In this document: positions 49,665 to 59,090 of the stretch, piece after piece
Position numbering within the stretch: position 1 is the stretch's first letter
Layout: each line of letters begins with the position of its first letter
Assembly (NCBI RefSeq): GCF_020991365.1
Contig: NZ_JAJLRA010000002.1
Coordinates: 62,001 to 126,000 of the forward strand
Length of the DNA: 64,000 nucleotides
DNA from: Streptacidiphilus sp. ASG 303
GTDB lineage: Bacteria; Actinomycetota; Actinomycetes; Streptomycetales; Streptomycetaceae
Reading direction: 5' to 3'
The notes under the pieces: model-generated
Database searches by the model: none
Seen by the model: only the letters and a program-made list of their open reading frames with translations
Told to the model about the DNA's origin: nothing
Made by a program: the position numbers and the translations under genes

Positions 49665-51714
49665 CGACACCCGACCTCAAGGGCGCCGTCGTGCACGACG
49701 CCCGTCTGCGCGTCCTGCAGACCTACGCCTGGTCGTGCACCAAGCGCACGGTCAACGTCTACCTGACCGGCCCGGTGAGCGACAAGACGACGTGGAAGAA
49801 CGCGCCGGGCATGACCAGCGGCAACCTGCTCGACCACTAGAGCTTCGCGCACGGCTACAAGTCGGCCTCCTGCCCGGACGACTACGAGACCTTCGATGTG
49901 AAGGCCGCTGTACAGAAAGCCGTCAAGGGCGGATGGTCGACCATGACGCTCGGCCTGCGGGCCGCGGACGAAGGCTCGGCCTACAGCTGGAAGAAGTTCC
50001 AGGCCGACGGCGGCAACGACCCGTACGTCGACCTGGTGTACAACCGCCCGCCCGGTGCACCGCAGAAGCTCGACCTGGACCCCGACCTCTCCTGTGACAC
50101 AACCTCCCCCTACGTGAACGTGGACGCCTCCTCCATCACCTTCTGGGCGAGCGCCGGCGACGTGGACGGCAACCTGGCCTCCGTCCGCTTCGAGCTGTGG
50201 CCCACCGGCAACTACGGCAACATGCTGGGCTCCAAGGGCACGGTCTCCGTCGGCAGCCAGACCGGCTCCGCGCGCGTCCACACCGACCCCATCTCCACCA
50301 GCGGGCTCGTCAATGGCACCACCTACTCGTGGCGCGCCCGGTCCGTGGACAAGTTCGGCAGCACCTCCTCCTACACGCCGGGCGGCACGACCCCCTGCCG
50401 CTTCGTCTTCGACAACAGCCGGCCGTCCGCGCCCACCGTGACCTCGACGGTCTTCCCCGACGCCGACGCCCTGGACAACGGCTTCGGCAGCGACGGTGAG
50501 GACTCCACGTGGAGCACCCTCCCGTTCGGGACCGGCGGCTCCTTCACGTTCAAGGCATCCCAGACCGACGTGGTGCGGTACGAGTACGGCTTCAACTCAG
50601 CTTCCTACACCGGCTTCGCCTCCCGGACCAACGGCGCCGCCACCTCCACCACCACCACCGTCTCCAACCTGAAGCCGCCACTGGCGGGGCCGAACGTGCT
50701 GTACGTCCGCGCGGTCGACGCCGCAGGGAACGTCTCGGACCCGCGCAAGTACTTCTTCTACGTCACCCCGCGCGACAAGGCCGACTCCCCCGGCGACTTC
50801 GCCGGAGACGGGCTGCCAGACCTGATGGTCGTCGACGGGGACGGCAACCTCCGGATGTACTCCACCATCGCCACGGCCTCCGACCTCACCAAGGGGACGG
50901 GCAGCCTGGGATGGTCCATGGCCGGCGCCTACCAGGACAACCCGGACAAGGATCCGAGCGGCGACGACCGACCGTCCTATGTCGCTGCCACGTCGGGATA
51001 CTGGAAGAACACACTCATCGCCCACCTCGGCGACGTCTACGGAGGCGACGGCCTGACCTCGTCGCCATCAAGGACGGCCGGCTGTGGGTGTACCCGGGTG
51101 ACGGCTACGGCTCCGTCAACACAGGCAAGCGACAGGAGATCCTGATCCCGTCCAACGCGCCGGCATTGAGCACCATCACCCAGATCGTCTCCGCCGGGGA
51201 CGCCACCGGTGACGGCAAGCCCGACTTCTTCATGACTGTGGGCGACACCCTGTGGGCCTTCCTCGGCTACAACGGTGCCACGGTCTCCGAGGCCCGGATG
51301 GTCGCCAGCTCCGCCTGGACCGACCGCGACCTGGTCGCCGTCCAGGACATCGGCGGCGACGGCGTGGCCGACATCATCTACCGCACCGGGACCGGCGGGC
51401 GGCTTCTCCTCCGTACTGGGATCAAGGATCCGGCCACCGGAGGTGTCGACCTCGTCTCCTTGGCATCAGCGGCGGCCTCCTCCGGAGGCGCGGACGTCGA
51501 GTACGTCTCCTCGGGCTGGAGCACCACGACCGTCCGGCTCGTCTTCGGAACGCCGGACGTCAACGGCGACGGGATACCGGACATCTGGGCGGTCAGGACC
51601 GATGGCACCGTCCGCTTCTACCCCGGCGGCCGGACCGCTCTGACCAGCGCCGGCACACAGATCGTCAGCAACAGCGACGGGAAGGGGTGGAAGTACAAGA
51701 TGGCGATCGGATGA
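49665..51714 (+). pseudogene. Decayed DNRLRE / FG-GAP repeat surface protein
   Basis: The reading begins mid-domain with a DNRLRE-type beta-structure (GAVVHDARLRVLQTYAWSC). A TAG at 49838-49840 interrupts it between LLDH and SFAHGYKSASCPDDYETFDV. Fibronectin-like regions follow (LDPDLSCDTTSPYVNVDASS, YSWRARSVDKFGS), then FG-GAP/VCBS propeller repeats with Ca-binding motifs (GDGLPDLMVVDGDGN, TGDGKPDFFMTVGD, VNGDGIPDIWAVRTDGT). Near 51050 the frame shifts by one base deletion. No signal peptide remains. Intact relatives are secreted and often sit beside RHS-type toxins. Confidence 0.82.
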
Positions 51715-51954
51715 ATTCCGCCTCGCGCCGGACAGATGCCCTTCTCCCCGGAAGCCACAGGGTGCCGGGGCATCCGTCCCGCGCGAGGCGGCGCTCCGGT
51801 CGTGATCGGGAAAAGCCGGGCCATGCCCGCATCGGCACCATCGCCGACGCCCAGGCCGTACGCGACCCCGCCTTCGACGAGAGACCGTCGGCTGCTCCCG
51901 GGCCACGTGCCCCGCCGGCCGGACCCACCCGCCGCAGGGTCCGGGGGCCTGGGG
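51715..51954. other. Intergenic, nothing recognised
   Basis: 240 bp between the pseudogene and a small convergent gene. No stem-loop of note and no supported open frame. Confidence 0.4.
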
Positions 51955-52326
51955 TCATCCCCCGCTCCACACGGCGAGCTCCCCTCCGGGCATGCAGATC
52001 ACCCGTCGCCCGCCCGGTCCGGCGGTCTCCCACGCCTCGTAGTCGGGGTCCGGACGGACGGTCAGCCGTGTGCCGCTCGCGAACCCGACCACGAGGTCCC
52101 CCGCGTCCCCCGCCCCGGCCTCGGTGATCACGTCGCGGGCCAGGCCGACGAGGTGGGCGGCCGTGGCGCCCGGGGATTCCGGGTCGAAAGCAGCAGGTTC
52201 CCCGACCGGAGGATGGAGGACCGCCTCGGTCTCGATGATCATTTCCCAGTTCCTACTGGTCAGGATCCTGACGGCGTAGTCGAAGCAGACGCGGACGACC
52301 GTCTGGCCCTGAAGGTCCAGGTTCAT
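51955..52326 (-). CDS. DUF6188-like small protein
   Basis: A 123-residue protein: MNLDLQGQTVVRVCFDYAVR start, a middle TEAVLHPPVGEPAAFDPESP and a C-terminal LTVRPDPDYEAWETAGPGGR followed by RVICMPGGELAVW. The YEAW...PGGELAVW ending fits actinobacterial DUF6188 proteins as I remember them. These are of unknown function and often near toxin/immunity genes. The ATG at 52326 gives a full-length family product. It is divergent from the gene at 52538. Confidence 0.65.
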   Translation of the reverse strand: MNLDLQGQTVVRVCFDYAVRILTSRNWEMIIETEAVLHPPVGEPAAFDPESPGATAAHLVGLARDVITEAGAGDAGDLVVGFASGTRLTVRPDPDYEAWETAGPGGRRVICMPGGELAVWSGG

Positions 52327-52537
52327 GCCGGACACCCTGCCGGAACCAGGGCCGGGAAGCCACCGGGCGCCGGGGCGCCGTGCTCGTCGGAGCGACCGGC
52401 CGAGCACGGGCGCACCTGCTCGGCGGGCCGGAGGCGCCAAGCCCTTTGCGGGGCCGGGCCCGTCCCGTCTATCGTCCGGTCCGGCGTCATCGAGGGCGGC
52501 GGACAGGACGGCGCCCGGGGCACGGGGAGCGATCGTC

Positions 52538-52906
52538 ATGGGTGTGCTCGTCAGCGTCAGGGGCTGGCTGGAGTGCGACGACCGGCAGCTCGCCCGGATC
52601 AAGGAGATCATCGGCTCCGAGGACCGGGATCGGACGTACAGCGGCGGCTGGGGCTTCCCGGCGCGGCAGTACAACTTCGCCACCTGGGTCTTCTTCGGCG
52701 CCCAGATGCGCGCGGGGTCCCTCGACTGGTTCCGGGGACAGCTGGGTCGCGTGGCGCGGATTCCCGCCTCGGACGAGGACGGCGACCTGGTCACCGGGCT
52801 CTTCCTCGTCAGCCACGACGTCGAGGGCATGGGCGAGTGGCAGGTCCGCGACGGGGCTGTGGTGACCGGCCCCGCGAGCGGGCGGTACCGGTATCTCGAC
52901 GCGTAG
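52538..52906 (+). CDS. Uncharacterised small protein (possible immunity-like)
   Basis: A 122-residue protein: VRGWLECDDRQLARIKEII, SGGWGFPARQYNFATWVFFG, LDWFRGQLGRVARIPASDED and LFLVSHDVEGMGEWQVRDG. The alternation of aromatic beta-strands with a central helix, and the ending SHD...WQVRDG, resemble Imm-type proteins, but I cannot assign a named family. CACGGGGAGC lies upstream of the ATG. Its location beside toxin remnants supports an immunity role only weakly. Confidence 0.6.
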   Translation: MGVLVSVRGWLECDDRQLARIKEIIGSEDRDRTYSGGWGFPARQYNFATWVFFGAQMRAGSLDWFRGQLGRVARIPASDEDGDLVTGLFLVSHDVEGMGEWQVRDGAVVTGPASGRYRYLDA

Positions 52907-53361
52907 GGCCACGATCGGCCGGTTGTGACAAGGCGGGCGGTCGGGCCGCGCCGGTCCTCTGCTCGACGGCGGCGGGGCGGTTTGCGGGCCGGTGGCCGGG
53001 GCCGTAAACGGCCGCTCCTCCGCGGAGTGGAGGAGCGGCCGGGGACGGCGCCGGCGGGGACTCCGCCGCCGGGCCCGGCCCCGCCCGCCGGGCGGTCCCC
53101 GGCCTGGCCGCCCAGGCGGCCGGTGGGCGCGGTGGCGGTGCCCGGGACGGAGTGAAGCCCCCGACGGGCGGGTTGCCGACCGGGAGCGGCCCGTCCGCCC
53201 GGGGCTCCTCGTGCCTGTCCACCCACCGGGGACCGACCTGTCCGGCGCGGTCCTGCGCCGCCTCTCCCGTCCGCCACCGCCTCTCCCGTCCGCCGTGGGC
53301 CATGCGCCGGCTGCCGGAGGGGGCGGGGCACGGCACCTCGGACGAGCCCCGGCGGGTCGGG
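52907..53361. other. Intergenic region with hairpin and short direct repeat
   Basis: About 455 bp. A perfect 13-bp hairpin (53009-53021 with 53029-53041, 7-nt loop) serves as a terminator for either converging gene. Further on, ccgcctctcccgtccgcc occurs twice in tandem (53258-53275 and 53277-53294). No gene is supported. Confidence 0.6.
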
Positions 53362-56343
53362 TCAGTGCAGGCGGCGGAGGGTGTCGCGGAGGCGGCGGGC
53401 GTCGCGGAGGCGGTGCTCGTAGGTGGCGCCCGCGAAGAGGAGCAGGAGCCCGGCGGCGGCGAGGGGCGCCCAGCGGGGCAGCAGGCCGAGGGCCTGGGCG
53501 ACGGTGGGGGCCAGTTCGTGGAGGGCGTCGGCGGCCAGGACCGCTCCGCCGGCCAGCAGCGGGGCGCGCAGGCGGTGGCGGGCGCCGAGGAGGGTCACGG
53601 CGAGGGCGGCGAGCCCGAGGAGGAGCGGACGGAGCCAGTGGGCGTCGGTCCACGCGGCGGCCAGGCTCGGGAGCAGGGTGACGGTCAGTCCGGGGCCGTA
53701 GGCGGACCAGGAGCCGGTCTCCGGGGCGCGGCGCCGCCGCAGGTACCCGAGGACCAGGGCGGCGGCGGAGACGGGGAGGGTGTACGCCTCGGGGTCGTCC
53801 ACGCCGGCCAGGGCCAGCCGCACCCAGGAGGAGGCGGTCAGCAGGGCGGCGGCGGCGAGGAGCGCGGGGCGGCGGCGGTCGGCGCGCAGGGCGGTGCCCA
53901 GGGCGGCGGCGCCGCAGATGGCGAGGGCGGCGCTGAGGGCGTCCGGGTGGAGCACGGTCGCGGGCAGCGCGGCGGCGGCGACGGCGTAGCCGGCCAGTTC
54001 GACGGCGGCGGCGCGGGCGCCGGACGGGGCGGCGGAGGTGCGGGGGGTGGCGGGGGCGTGCGGGGCGGTGGGGTCGTCCGCCGGGCCCGGGCTGCGCAGG
54101 GCGGCGGCTGCGGGGACCGTGGCGACGGCCACCCCGAGCGCGGCGAACGCCGCCACGTGCGGCGGCAGGCCGACGGCCGTACCGGCCCGCGCCGCCTCCC
54201 CGCCGAGGACGGCCACGGCGGCCGCGGCGGCACCGGCCGCGGTGCGGCCGACCGGGAGCGCAGCGAGGACGGCGGCCAGGACCGCGGTGGCGCCCCACAC
54301 GGTGAGGGTCGCGGCCTGGTCGGGCAGCGACCAGGCCAGGGCGAGGGCCGCGGGGGCGGTCAGGGCGCAGAGCTGCGCGGCGCGGTCGGCGCCGGGGCGG
54401 CGCACCAGGTGGACGGCGGCGACGAGGGCCGGGAGCCAGGCGGTCGCCAGGGCGGCGGCGTAGGGCAGTCCGGCGGCGACCGGGGCGAGGGCGACGGCCG
54501 GGACGGCCGCCAGGACGGCGGCGCAGCGGAGCACGCGGCGGGCGTCGGCGGGAGCGGGGGCAGCAGGGGCCGGGGCGCGGTCGGCGGGATCGGCGGGGTC
54601 GGCGGGGTCGGCGGGATCGGCGGGGTCGGCGGGGTCGGCGGGGTCGGCGGGGTCGGCGGGGTCGGCGGGGTCGGCCGAGGTGCTGTCGGCCTGCGCAGGA
54701 GCGGCCGGCGCGGGGGCGGTGCCGCTGGAGCGGCCGAGGAGGGCTGCGGCGGCGGCCAGGACCGCGGCGGTCAGGGCGGCCGTGACGGGGACCGCCGGAG
54801 CGGTGCGCCAGCCCTCCGGGAAGGGGCGGGTGTCCGCGTCCCCGTGGTGCAGGACGTGCCGCAGGGGCTCGGCGAGCGCCTCCAGCAGGGCGGGGAGGAC
54901 CTGGAGGACGGCCAGGGCCAGGACCAGGGCGCCGGCGGCGGTGAGGCCGGTCCACAGGGGGAGGGAGTGTGCGGACGCTCCGGCGGGGGCGGCGGGAGTG
55001 GCGGCCGAGGTCCCGGCGGCGGGGGCCGGGGCGCCGGGGGTGTCCGCGGCTCCGAGGCGGGCGACGGACGGTCCGGCCGGGGGCATGCCGTCCCGCGCAG
55101 CCCCGCCCCGGACCGACCCGCCCCGGACCGTCCCGCCGCGGTCCAAGCCGTCCCCGCCCGGGTCGGCGGCCGGGAGGCCGGTGCGGCGGGCGAGGGCGGC
55201 GGTGGCGAGGAGCGCGGCGGGCAGCGCGTACGCGAGGACGGACCAGGTGTCCGGGAGGGCGAGGCGCGGTGCGGCGGCGGCCGCGGCGGTGAGGGCCAGG
55301 CCCGCGAGGACGGCGGCGCCGAGGCGGGCCCCGGACGGGAGGCCGGGCCGGCGGGAGGCGGCGGCCCCGAGCAGGACGAGCAGCGCGAGCGGGACGCAGG
55401 CGCGCAGGGCCGGTCCGTACGCGGGGGCGGTGAGGGCGGCGGTCGCGGCGAGACCGCCGCCGAGGACGGCCTGGACGGACCCGGCGGCGAGGGCGAGGCC
55501 CGCGAGGACGGCGGCGGGGCGGGCTCCGGTGCGCCGGGCGAGCGGGGCCGGGAGGGCGGTCGCGGCGCCGAGGTCGAGGAGGGCGGTGCCCGCCAGAGCC
55601 GCGGCCCATCCGGCGGGTCCGGCGCCGGCCGCGGACGCCGCGAGCGGGGCGGTGGTCTGGAGGAGCAGCAGGGCGGCGGGGGGCAGGACGGCGGACCGGG
55701 TCCGGTGGGCGTACGCGGCCGCCCCGAGGGCGGTGAGGGCGGTGGCCGCGGCCCAGTAGGCGGCGGCGTCGGTCCGGTGGAGTCCGGCGAGGCCGGCGGC
55801 GCGGGCGGCGTACCAGTCGAGCAGGACCAGGGCGAGGCCGACGGCGGAGGCCGTCTCGGCGGTGGCGGTGAGGCCGCGCCGGCGCAGCGGGAGGGGCGCG
55901 GCCAGGGCGGCGGCGGTGAGCGCGGCGAGGACGGCGGCGCGGCCGCCGATGCCGAGGCTGCCCCAGTTGACGACGGTGAAGGCGAGTCCGGCGAGGGTGA
56001 CCAGGAGGCCGCCGAGGACCAGGAGCACGGTCTGGACGGACGGCGCCGGGGCGTCCCGGCGGGGCCCGGGGGGCACCGGCGGCGGGCCCCAGGCCGGGAG
56101 GGCCGCGGGCTCCGGCGGCGGACCGGCCGTCGCGCGGCGGGCCCGGAGGCCGGAGACCAGGGCGGTACGCCGGTGGAGCAGGGCCGCCCGCCGGGCGTCG
56201 AGGTCGGCGAGGGCGGTGTCGACGTGCCGCAGTTCGGCGGCGTCGGGCCCGGTGAGCGGCAGGCCGCAGCGGGGACAGGCGGGAGCGGCGGCCGGGTGGA
56301 GGGGCGAGCCGCAGTCGGGGCAGCGGAGCGGGCGGGCGTCCAT
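53362..56343 (-). CDS. Large polytopic membrane protein, SCO7613 C-terminal-domain type
   Basis: A 993-residue protein. It starts with a zinc ribbon (LRCPDCGSPL ... CPRCGLPLTG, residues 6-30), then a helical linker (ELRHVDTALADLDARRAALL), and then roughly 25 TM segments rich in Ala/Leu/Gly arranged in pairs. This is the layout of the Streptomyces 'SCO7613 C-terminal domain-containing membrane protein' family, of unknown function. Between TM blocks is a run of about ten Ala-Asp-Pro units encoded by a 9-bp repeat (54580-54675). The ATG at 56343 starts directly before the ribbon. Confidence 0.82.
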   Translation of the reverse strand: MDARPLRCPDCGSPLHPAAAPACPRCGLPLTGPDAAELRHVDTALADLDARRAALLHRRTALVSGLRARRATAGPPPEPAALPAWGPPPVPPGPRRDAPAPSVQTVLLVLGGLLVTLAGLAFTVVNWGSLGIGGRAAVLAALTAAALAAPLPLRRRGLTATAETASAVGLALVLLDWYAARAAGLAGLHRTDAAAYWAAATALTALGAAAYAHRTRSAVLPPAALLLLQTTAPLAASAAGAGPAGWAAALAGTALLDLGAATALPAPLARRTGARPAAVLAGLALAAGSVQAVLGGGLAATAALTAPAYGPALRACVPLALLVLLGAAASRRPGLPSGARLGAAVLAGLALTAAAAAAPRLALPDTWSVLAYALPAALLATAALARRTGLPAADPGGDGLDRGGTVRGGSVRGGAARDGMPPAGPSVARLGAADTPGAPAPAAGTSAATPAAPAGASAHSLPLWTGLTAAGALVLALAVLQVLPALLEALAEPLRHVLHHGDADTRPFPEGWRTAPAVPVTAALTAAVLAAAAALLGRSSGTAPAPAAPAQADSTSADPADPADPADPADPADPADPADPADPADPADRAPAPAAPAPADARRVLRCAAVLAAVPAVALAPVAAGLPYAAALATAWLPALVAAVHLVRRPGADRAAQLCALTAPAALALAWSLPDQAATLTVWGATAVLAAVLAALPVGRTAAGAAAAAVAVLGGEAARAGTAVGLPPHVAAFAALGVAVATVPAAAALRSPGPADDPTAPHAPATPRTSAAPSGARAAAVELAGYAVAAAALPATVLHPDALSAALAICGAAALGTALRADRRRPALLAAAALLTASSWVRLALAGVDDPEAYTLPVSAAALVLGYLRRRRAPETGSWSAYGPGLTVTLLPSLAAAWTDAHWLRPLLLGLAALAVTLLGARHRLRAPLLAGGAVLAADALHELAPTVAQALGLLPRWAPLAAAGLLLLFAGATYEHRLRDARRLRDTLRRLH

Positions 56344-56853
56344 GGCATGGGAGTGTGGGGCGGCGGGCGCGCCGGCGCATGAGTACGGGTACTCAGACGG
56401 CGGCGGGGTGCGCGGAGCCGGTGTCCGCGGCGGGTGGGGGCGGCACCGGTGACGGTTCGTCGGACGGGTGGCGGCGGGGTGGCGCGGCGCGGCAGGCCGG
56501 GGACGGGCAGGCGGAGGCGCACGGTCGCCGGTCGGTCCGGCCGGGGACGGGGCACGCGTGGCGGGCGGCGGGGTGGCGCGGCGCGGCAGGCCGGGGACGG
56601 GCAGGCGAAGGCGCACGGTCGCCGGTCGGTCCGGCCGGGGACGGGGCACGCGTGGCGGACGGCGGGGTGGCGCGGCGCGGCAGGCCGGGGACGGGCAGGC
56701 GAAGGCGCACGGTCGCCGGTCGGTCCGGCCGGGGACGGGGCACGCGTGGCGGGCGGCGGGGTGGCGCGGCGCGGCAGGCCGGGGACGGGCAGGCGGACGG
56801 AGGAACTCCGGGGGGCGGCAGGACGGGCGGACGGAGCCGCTGGTGGCGTTCCG
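56344..56853. other. Intergenic region occupied mainly by a 94-bp tandem repeat
   Basis: 510 bp between the membrane-protein start and the IclR stop. The right two-thirds is the 94-bp repeat (see that entry). The left 125 bp should contain the membrane-protein promoter. The repeat is read through in several frames by open frames with repeated Arg/Gly sequence, which are artefacts of its GC content. Confidence 0.6.
56471..56798. repeat. 94-bp tandem repeat, three full copies and a partial
   Basis: Units begin at 56471, 56565, 56659 and 56753 with gcggcggggtggcgcggcgc and run through gcaggccggggacgggcagg and ggccggggacggggcacgcg. Copies differ at only a few positions (for example gcgga/gcgaa and a G/A at the unit start). 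The fourth is cut off after about 45 bp. The period is not a multiple of three, which argues against a coding repeat. It has no spacer/repeat alternation, so it is not CRISPR. Confidence 0.92.
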
Positions 56854-57609
56854 TCAGAGGGCGAGCGAGAGCAGGACCGTCGCGGTCCGGTCGGCGAGGA
56901 CGTCGGCGGCGCGGCGGAGCCGGTACGCCTGGTCCAGGGGCAGGGAGACGGCGAGGCAGGCGGCGGTGGAGCCGGCGGTGAGGGGGACGGCGGCGCAGAC
57001 CGTGCCCAGGGCGTACTCCTGGAGGTCGAGCACCGGCATGGTGGCGGGCTGCCGGTCGAGGCGCTGGAGCAGCTGCCCGGGGTCGGTGGTGGTGCGGGAG
57101 GTGAGCCGGACCGGGGGGTGGCGGTCGAGGTGGTCGCGGCGGGCCCGGTCGTCGAGCTGGGCGAGCAGGCACTTGCCGAGGGCGGTGGCGTGCGCGGCGG
57201 CGCGGGGGTCGACCCAGGCGGGGCCGCCCGGGGCCCACGGCGCGGTGGCGGACGCCTCGACGACGGCCTCCCCGTCGCGGTAGGCGCCGAGGTGGACGGC
57301 GGCACCCAGTTCGTCGCGGAGGCCGCGCAGCGCGGTGTCCAGCCGGTCCCGGAGGGTGTCGCGGCGGGTGCGGCCGGCGAGCCGGACCAGGGTGCCGCCG
57401 AGGACGTACGCGTCGCGGTCGAGGCGCTGCAGGTAGCCGTGGTCCTCCAGTTCGGCGGCGGTGCGGTCGACGGCGGCGACGGGCAGGCCGAGTTCGCGGG
57501 CGAGCGCGTCGGTGGTGACGCCGTCGCGGTGGCGGTCGACCGCCTCCAGCAGGCGCAGGGCCCGGTGGAGGGAGCCGCGCCGGACGGGCCGGACGTCGTG
57601 AAGGGTCAC
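56854..57609 (-). CDS. IclR family regulator (AllR-like)
   Basis: A 251-residue regulator: N-terminal winged helix (GSLHRALRLLEAVDRHRDGV, LARELGLPVAAVDRTAAELE) and an IclR effector domain (HATALGKCLLAQLDD, EYALGTVCAAVPLT). GTG at 57609 has GGGGGA upstream; the longer frame adds unrelated Pro/Gly sequence. It follows allantoinase and allantoicase on the same strand, 224 bp downstream, and so is the obvious candidate for the allantoin/purine repressor, as AllR is in other bacteria. Confidence 0.88.
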   Translation of the reverse strand: MTLHDVRPVRRGSLHRALRLLEAVDRHRDGVTTDALARELGLPVAAVDRTAAELEDHGYLQRLDRDAYVLGGTLVRLAGRTRRDTLRDRLDTALRGLRDELGAAVHLGAYRDGEAVVEASATAPWAPGGPAWVDPRAAAHATALGKCLLAQLDDRARRDHLDRHPPVRLTSRTTTDPGQLLQRLDRQPATMPVLDLQEYALGTVCAAVPLTAGSTAACLAVSLPLDQAYRLRRAADVLADRTATVLLSLAL

Positions 57610-57760
57610 CCGATGTCCCCCTGCTCGGTGGCGGCACGCGGCGTCCCCGGCGGGCGGCACGGCGGCCGGACCGGGTGTGAGCACGACAAGGATATCGGTG
57701 GGACGGACGGCCGGGCGGCCTTCTCGCGGAAGATCGCACCGCAAAGCCGCAGCTCAGACT

Positions 57761-57772
57761 TGGCATATGCCA
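57761..57772. promoter_or_regulatory. Palindrome TGGCATATGCCA upstream of iclR
   Basis: A perfect 12-bp palindrome in the AT-richest part of the 224-bp gap between alc and the iclR-type gene. It could be an autoregulatory operator of the IclR protein. Both the position and the AT centre are compatible; no second copy was seen at allB or at the urate operon. Confidence 0.5.
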
Positions 57773-57833
57773 GAAGCACCGCCGGTCGTGCCCGGGACCG
57801 GGGCCTCCCCGGGACTCCGCGCCCCGGCCGCCG

Positions 57834-59090
57834 TCAGACGCCCAGGAGCGCCCGGAGCGCCTCCCGGCGGCGGTCGGCGTCCGCGCCGCCGCTGGTCGGC
57901 GGCAGGGCGGCCGCAGCGGCTCGGGCCCCGGCGGCGTCGCGCAGCGGGCGGGCCGCGGTGAGCGCGGCGGCCTCGGCGGGGGTGAGCCCGGCGTCGGCCA
58001 GGGCCCGTTCCGCCTCGGGGGCGGGCAGCGTGTCGTACCAGCGCAGGGCCATGGCCGTGCGCCCCTCGGGAGTCAGACGCCCCGTCAGGCGCAGCCGCGC
58101 CATCCCGCCGTCGGGGTACACCGCCAGCCGGACGCGGGTGGCGGGCGGGGCGCCGTCCAGCCGGAAGCGGTGGCGGGTGTCGGGCTGGAGGCGGGTGCGG
58201 GGCAGCAGTTCGGTCCAGCCGCCCTCGGGGCCGCCGGGGCCGGCAGGCGCGGTGTCGTCGCGGCCCAGCAGGGCGGCCCAGCCCGGGGCGTTGAAGACGA
58301 AGTGGGTGGTGTCGATCTCGACCGCCAGCACCTCGCCGCGCCCGGCCAGGGACAGCTCCACCCAGTCGTGTCCGTCGTCGCGCCGCCGCCGGGTCTCCCA
58401 GCCCTCGCCCATGACGGCGGCCCGGCCGGGGGCGTTGAGGTGGTGCGGGGAGGAGTAGTGGCGGTCGGAGGCGGCCAGGGCCACTCCCCCGTGCTCCTGG
58501 GCGGCGAGGTCGAAGGTGAGGCCGTCCAGGTCGCGGGGGTCGGGGACGGCCTCGCCGTGGACGCGCAGCCGGGCCACGCCGCCGTCGGGCGCGATCACGA
58601 GGCGGACGTGGGTGAAGCGGCCGCCGACCGCCACCGGGAACGCGTGCGCGGTGTCCCCCTCGAGGGGGCTGTCCGGCACCAGGACGGTCCACTCCACGCC
58701 GTCGGCCAGCAGGTCCTCCGGTGCGGGGTGGCCGGGCACGGAGGCGGCCTCGACCCGGGCGGAGACGGGGTGGTTGCCGTTGAAGTGGGCGGTGTCCACG
58801 ACGACGCCCCGGACCACGCCGGGCGCGCCGAGCCGCACCAGGGCCCAGTCGTGGTCCCCGGCGGCGGGGTGCGGGCGGTCGGGCCTGGCGCCGCGGCGGC
58901 GGCGGGTCTCCCAGCCGTCCATGACCTGGCCCTTGTTGCCGAAGGTGCGCGGGCGGAAGACGGGGGGCGCGGGCGCCAGCAGGTTCTCCTTCTCGGCGAA
59001 GGACTCGTCGGAGGCGGCGACCACGCCCGCGCCCAGGGCGCGGGAGGCGAGGTCGAGCAGGTCGGTGAAGGGGGTTTCCGCGGGGCTCAA
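57834..59090 (-). CDS. alc: Allantoicase
   Basis: A 418-residue hydrolase converting allantoate to ureidoglycolate and urea. Two similar jelly-roll repeats are visible, each with the signature GWETRRRR (after NKGQVMDG in the first and AVMGE in the second), HDW and [10 protein letters not shown] / [11 protein letters not shown]. The C-terminal 75 residues ([20 protein letters not shown] onward) form an extra helical tail found in some actinobacterial members. The TTG start at 59090 overlaps the allantoinase stop by 4 bp (TTGA), so its translation depends on allB. Confidence 0.94.
   Translation of the reverse strand: MSPAETPFTDLLDLASRALGAGVVAASDESFAEKENLLAPAPPVFRPRTFGNKGQVMDGWETRRRRGARPDRPHPAAGDHDWALVRLGAPGVVRGVVVDTAHFNGNHPVSARVEAASVPGHPAPEDLLADGVEWTVLVPDSPLEGDTAHAFPVAVGGRFTHVRLVIAPDGGVARLRVHGEAVPDPRDLDGLTFDLAAQEHGGVALAASDRHYSSPHHLNAPGRAAVMGEGWETRRRRDDGHDWVELSLAGRGEVLAVEIDTTHFVFNAPGWAALLGRDDTAPAGPGGPEGGWTELLPRTRLQPDTRHRFRLDGAPPATRVRLAVYPDGGMARLRLTGRLTPEGRTAMALRWYDTLPAPEAERALADAGLTPAEAAALTAARPLRDAAGARAAAAALPPTSGGADADRRREALRALLGV

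Noticed and set aside
56471-56798. Possible CRISPR array
   Set aside because: The 94-bp units are contiguous direct copies with no unique spacers, and no cas genes are present.
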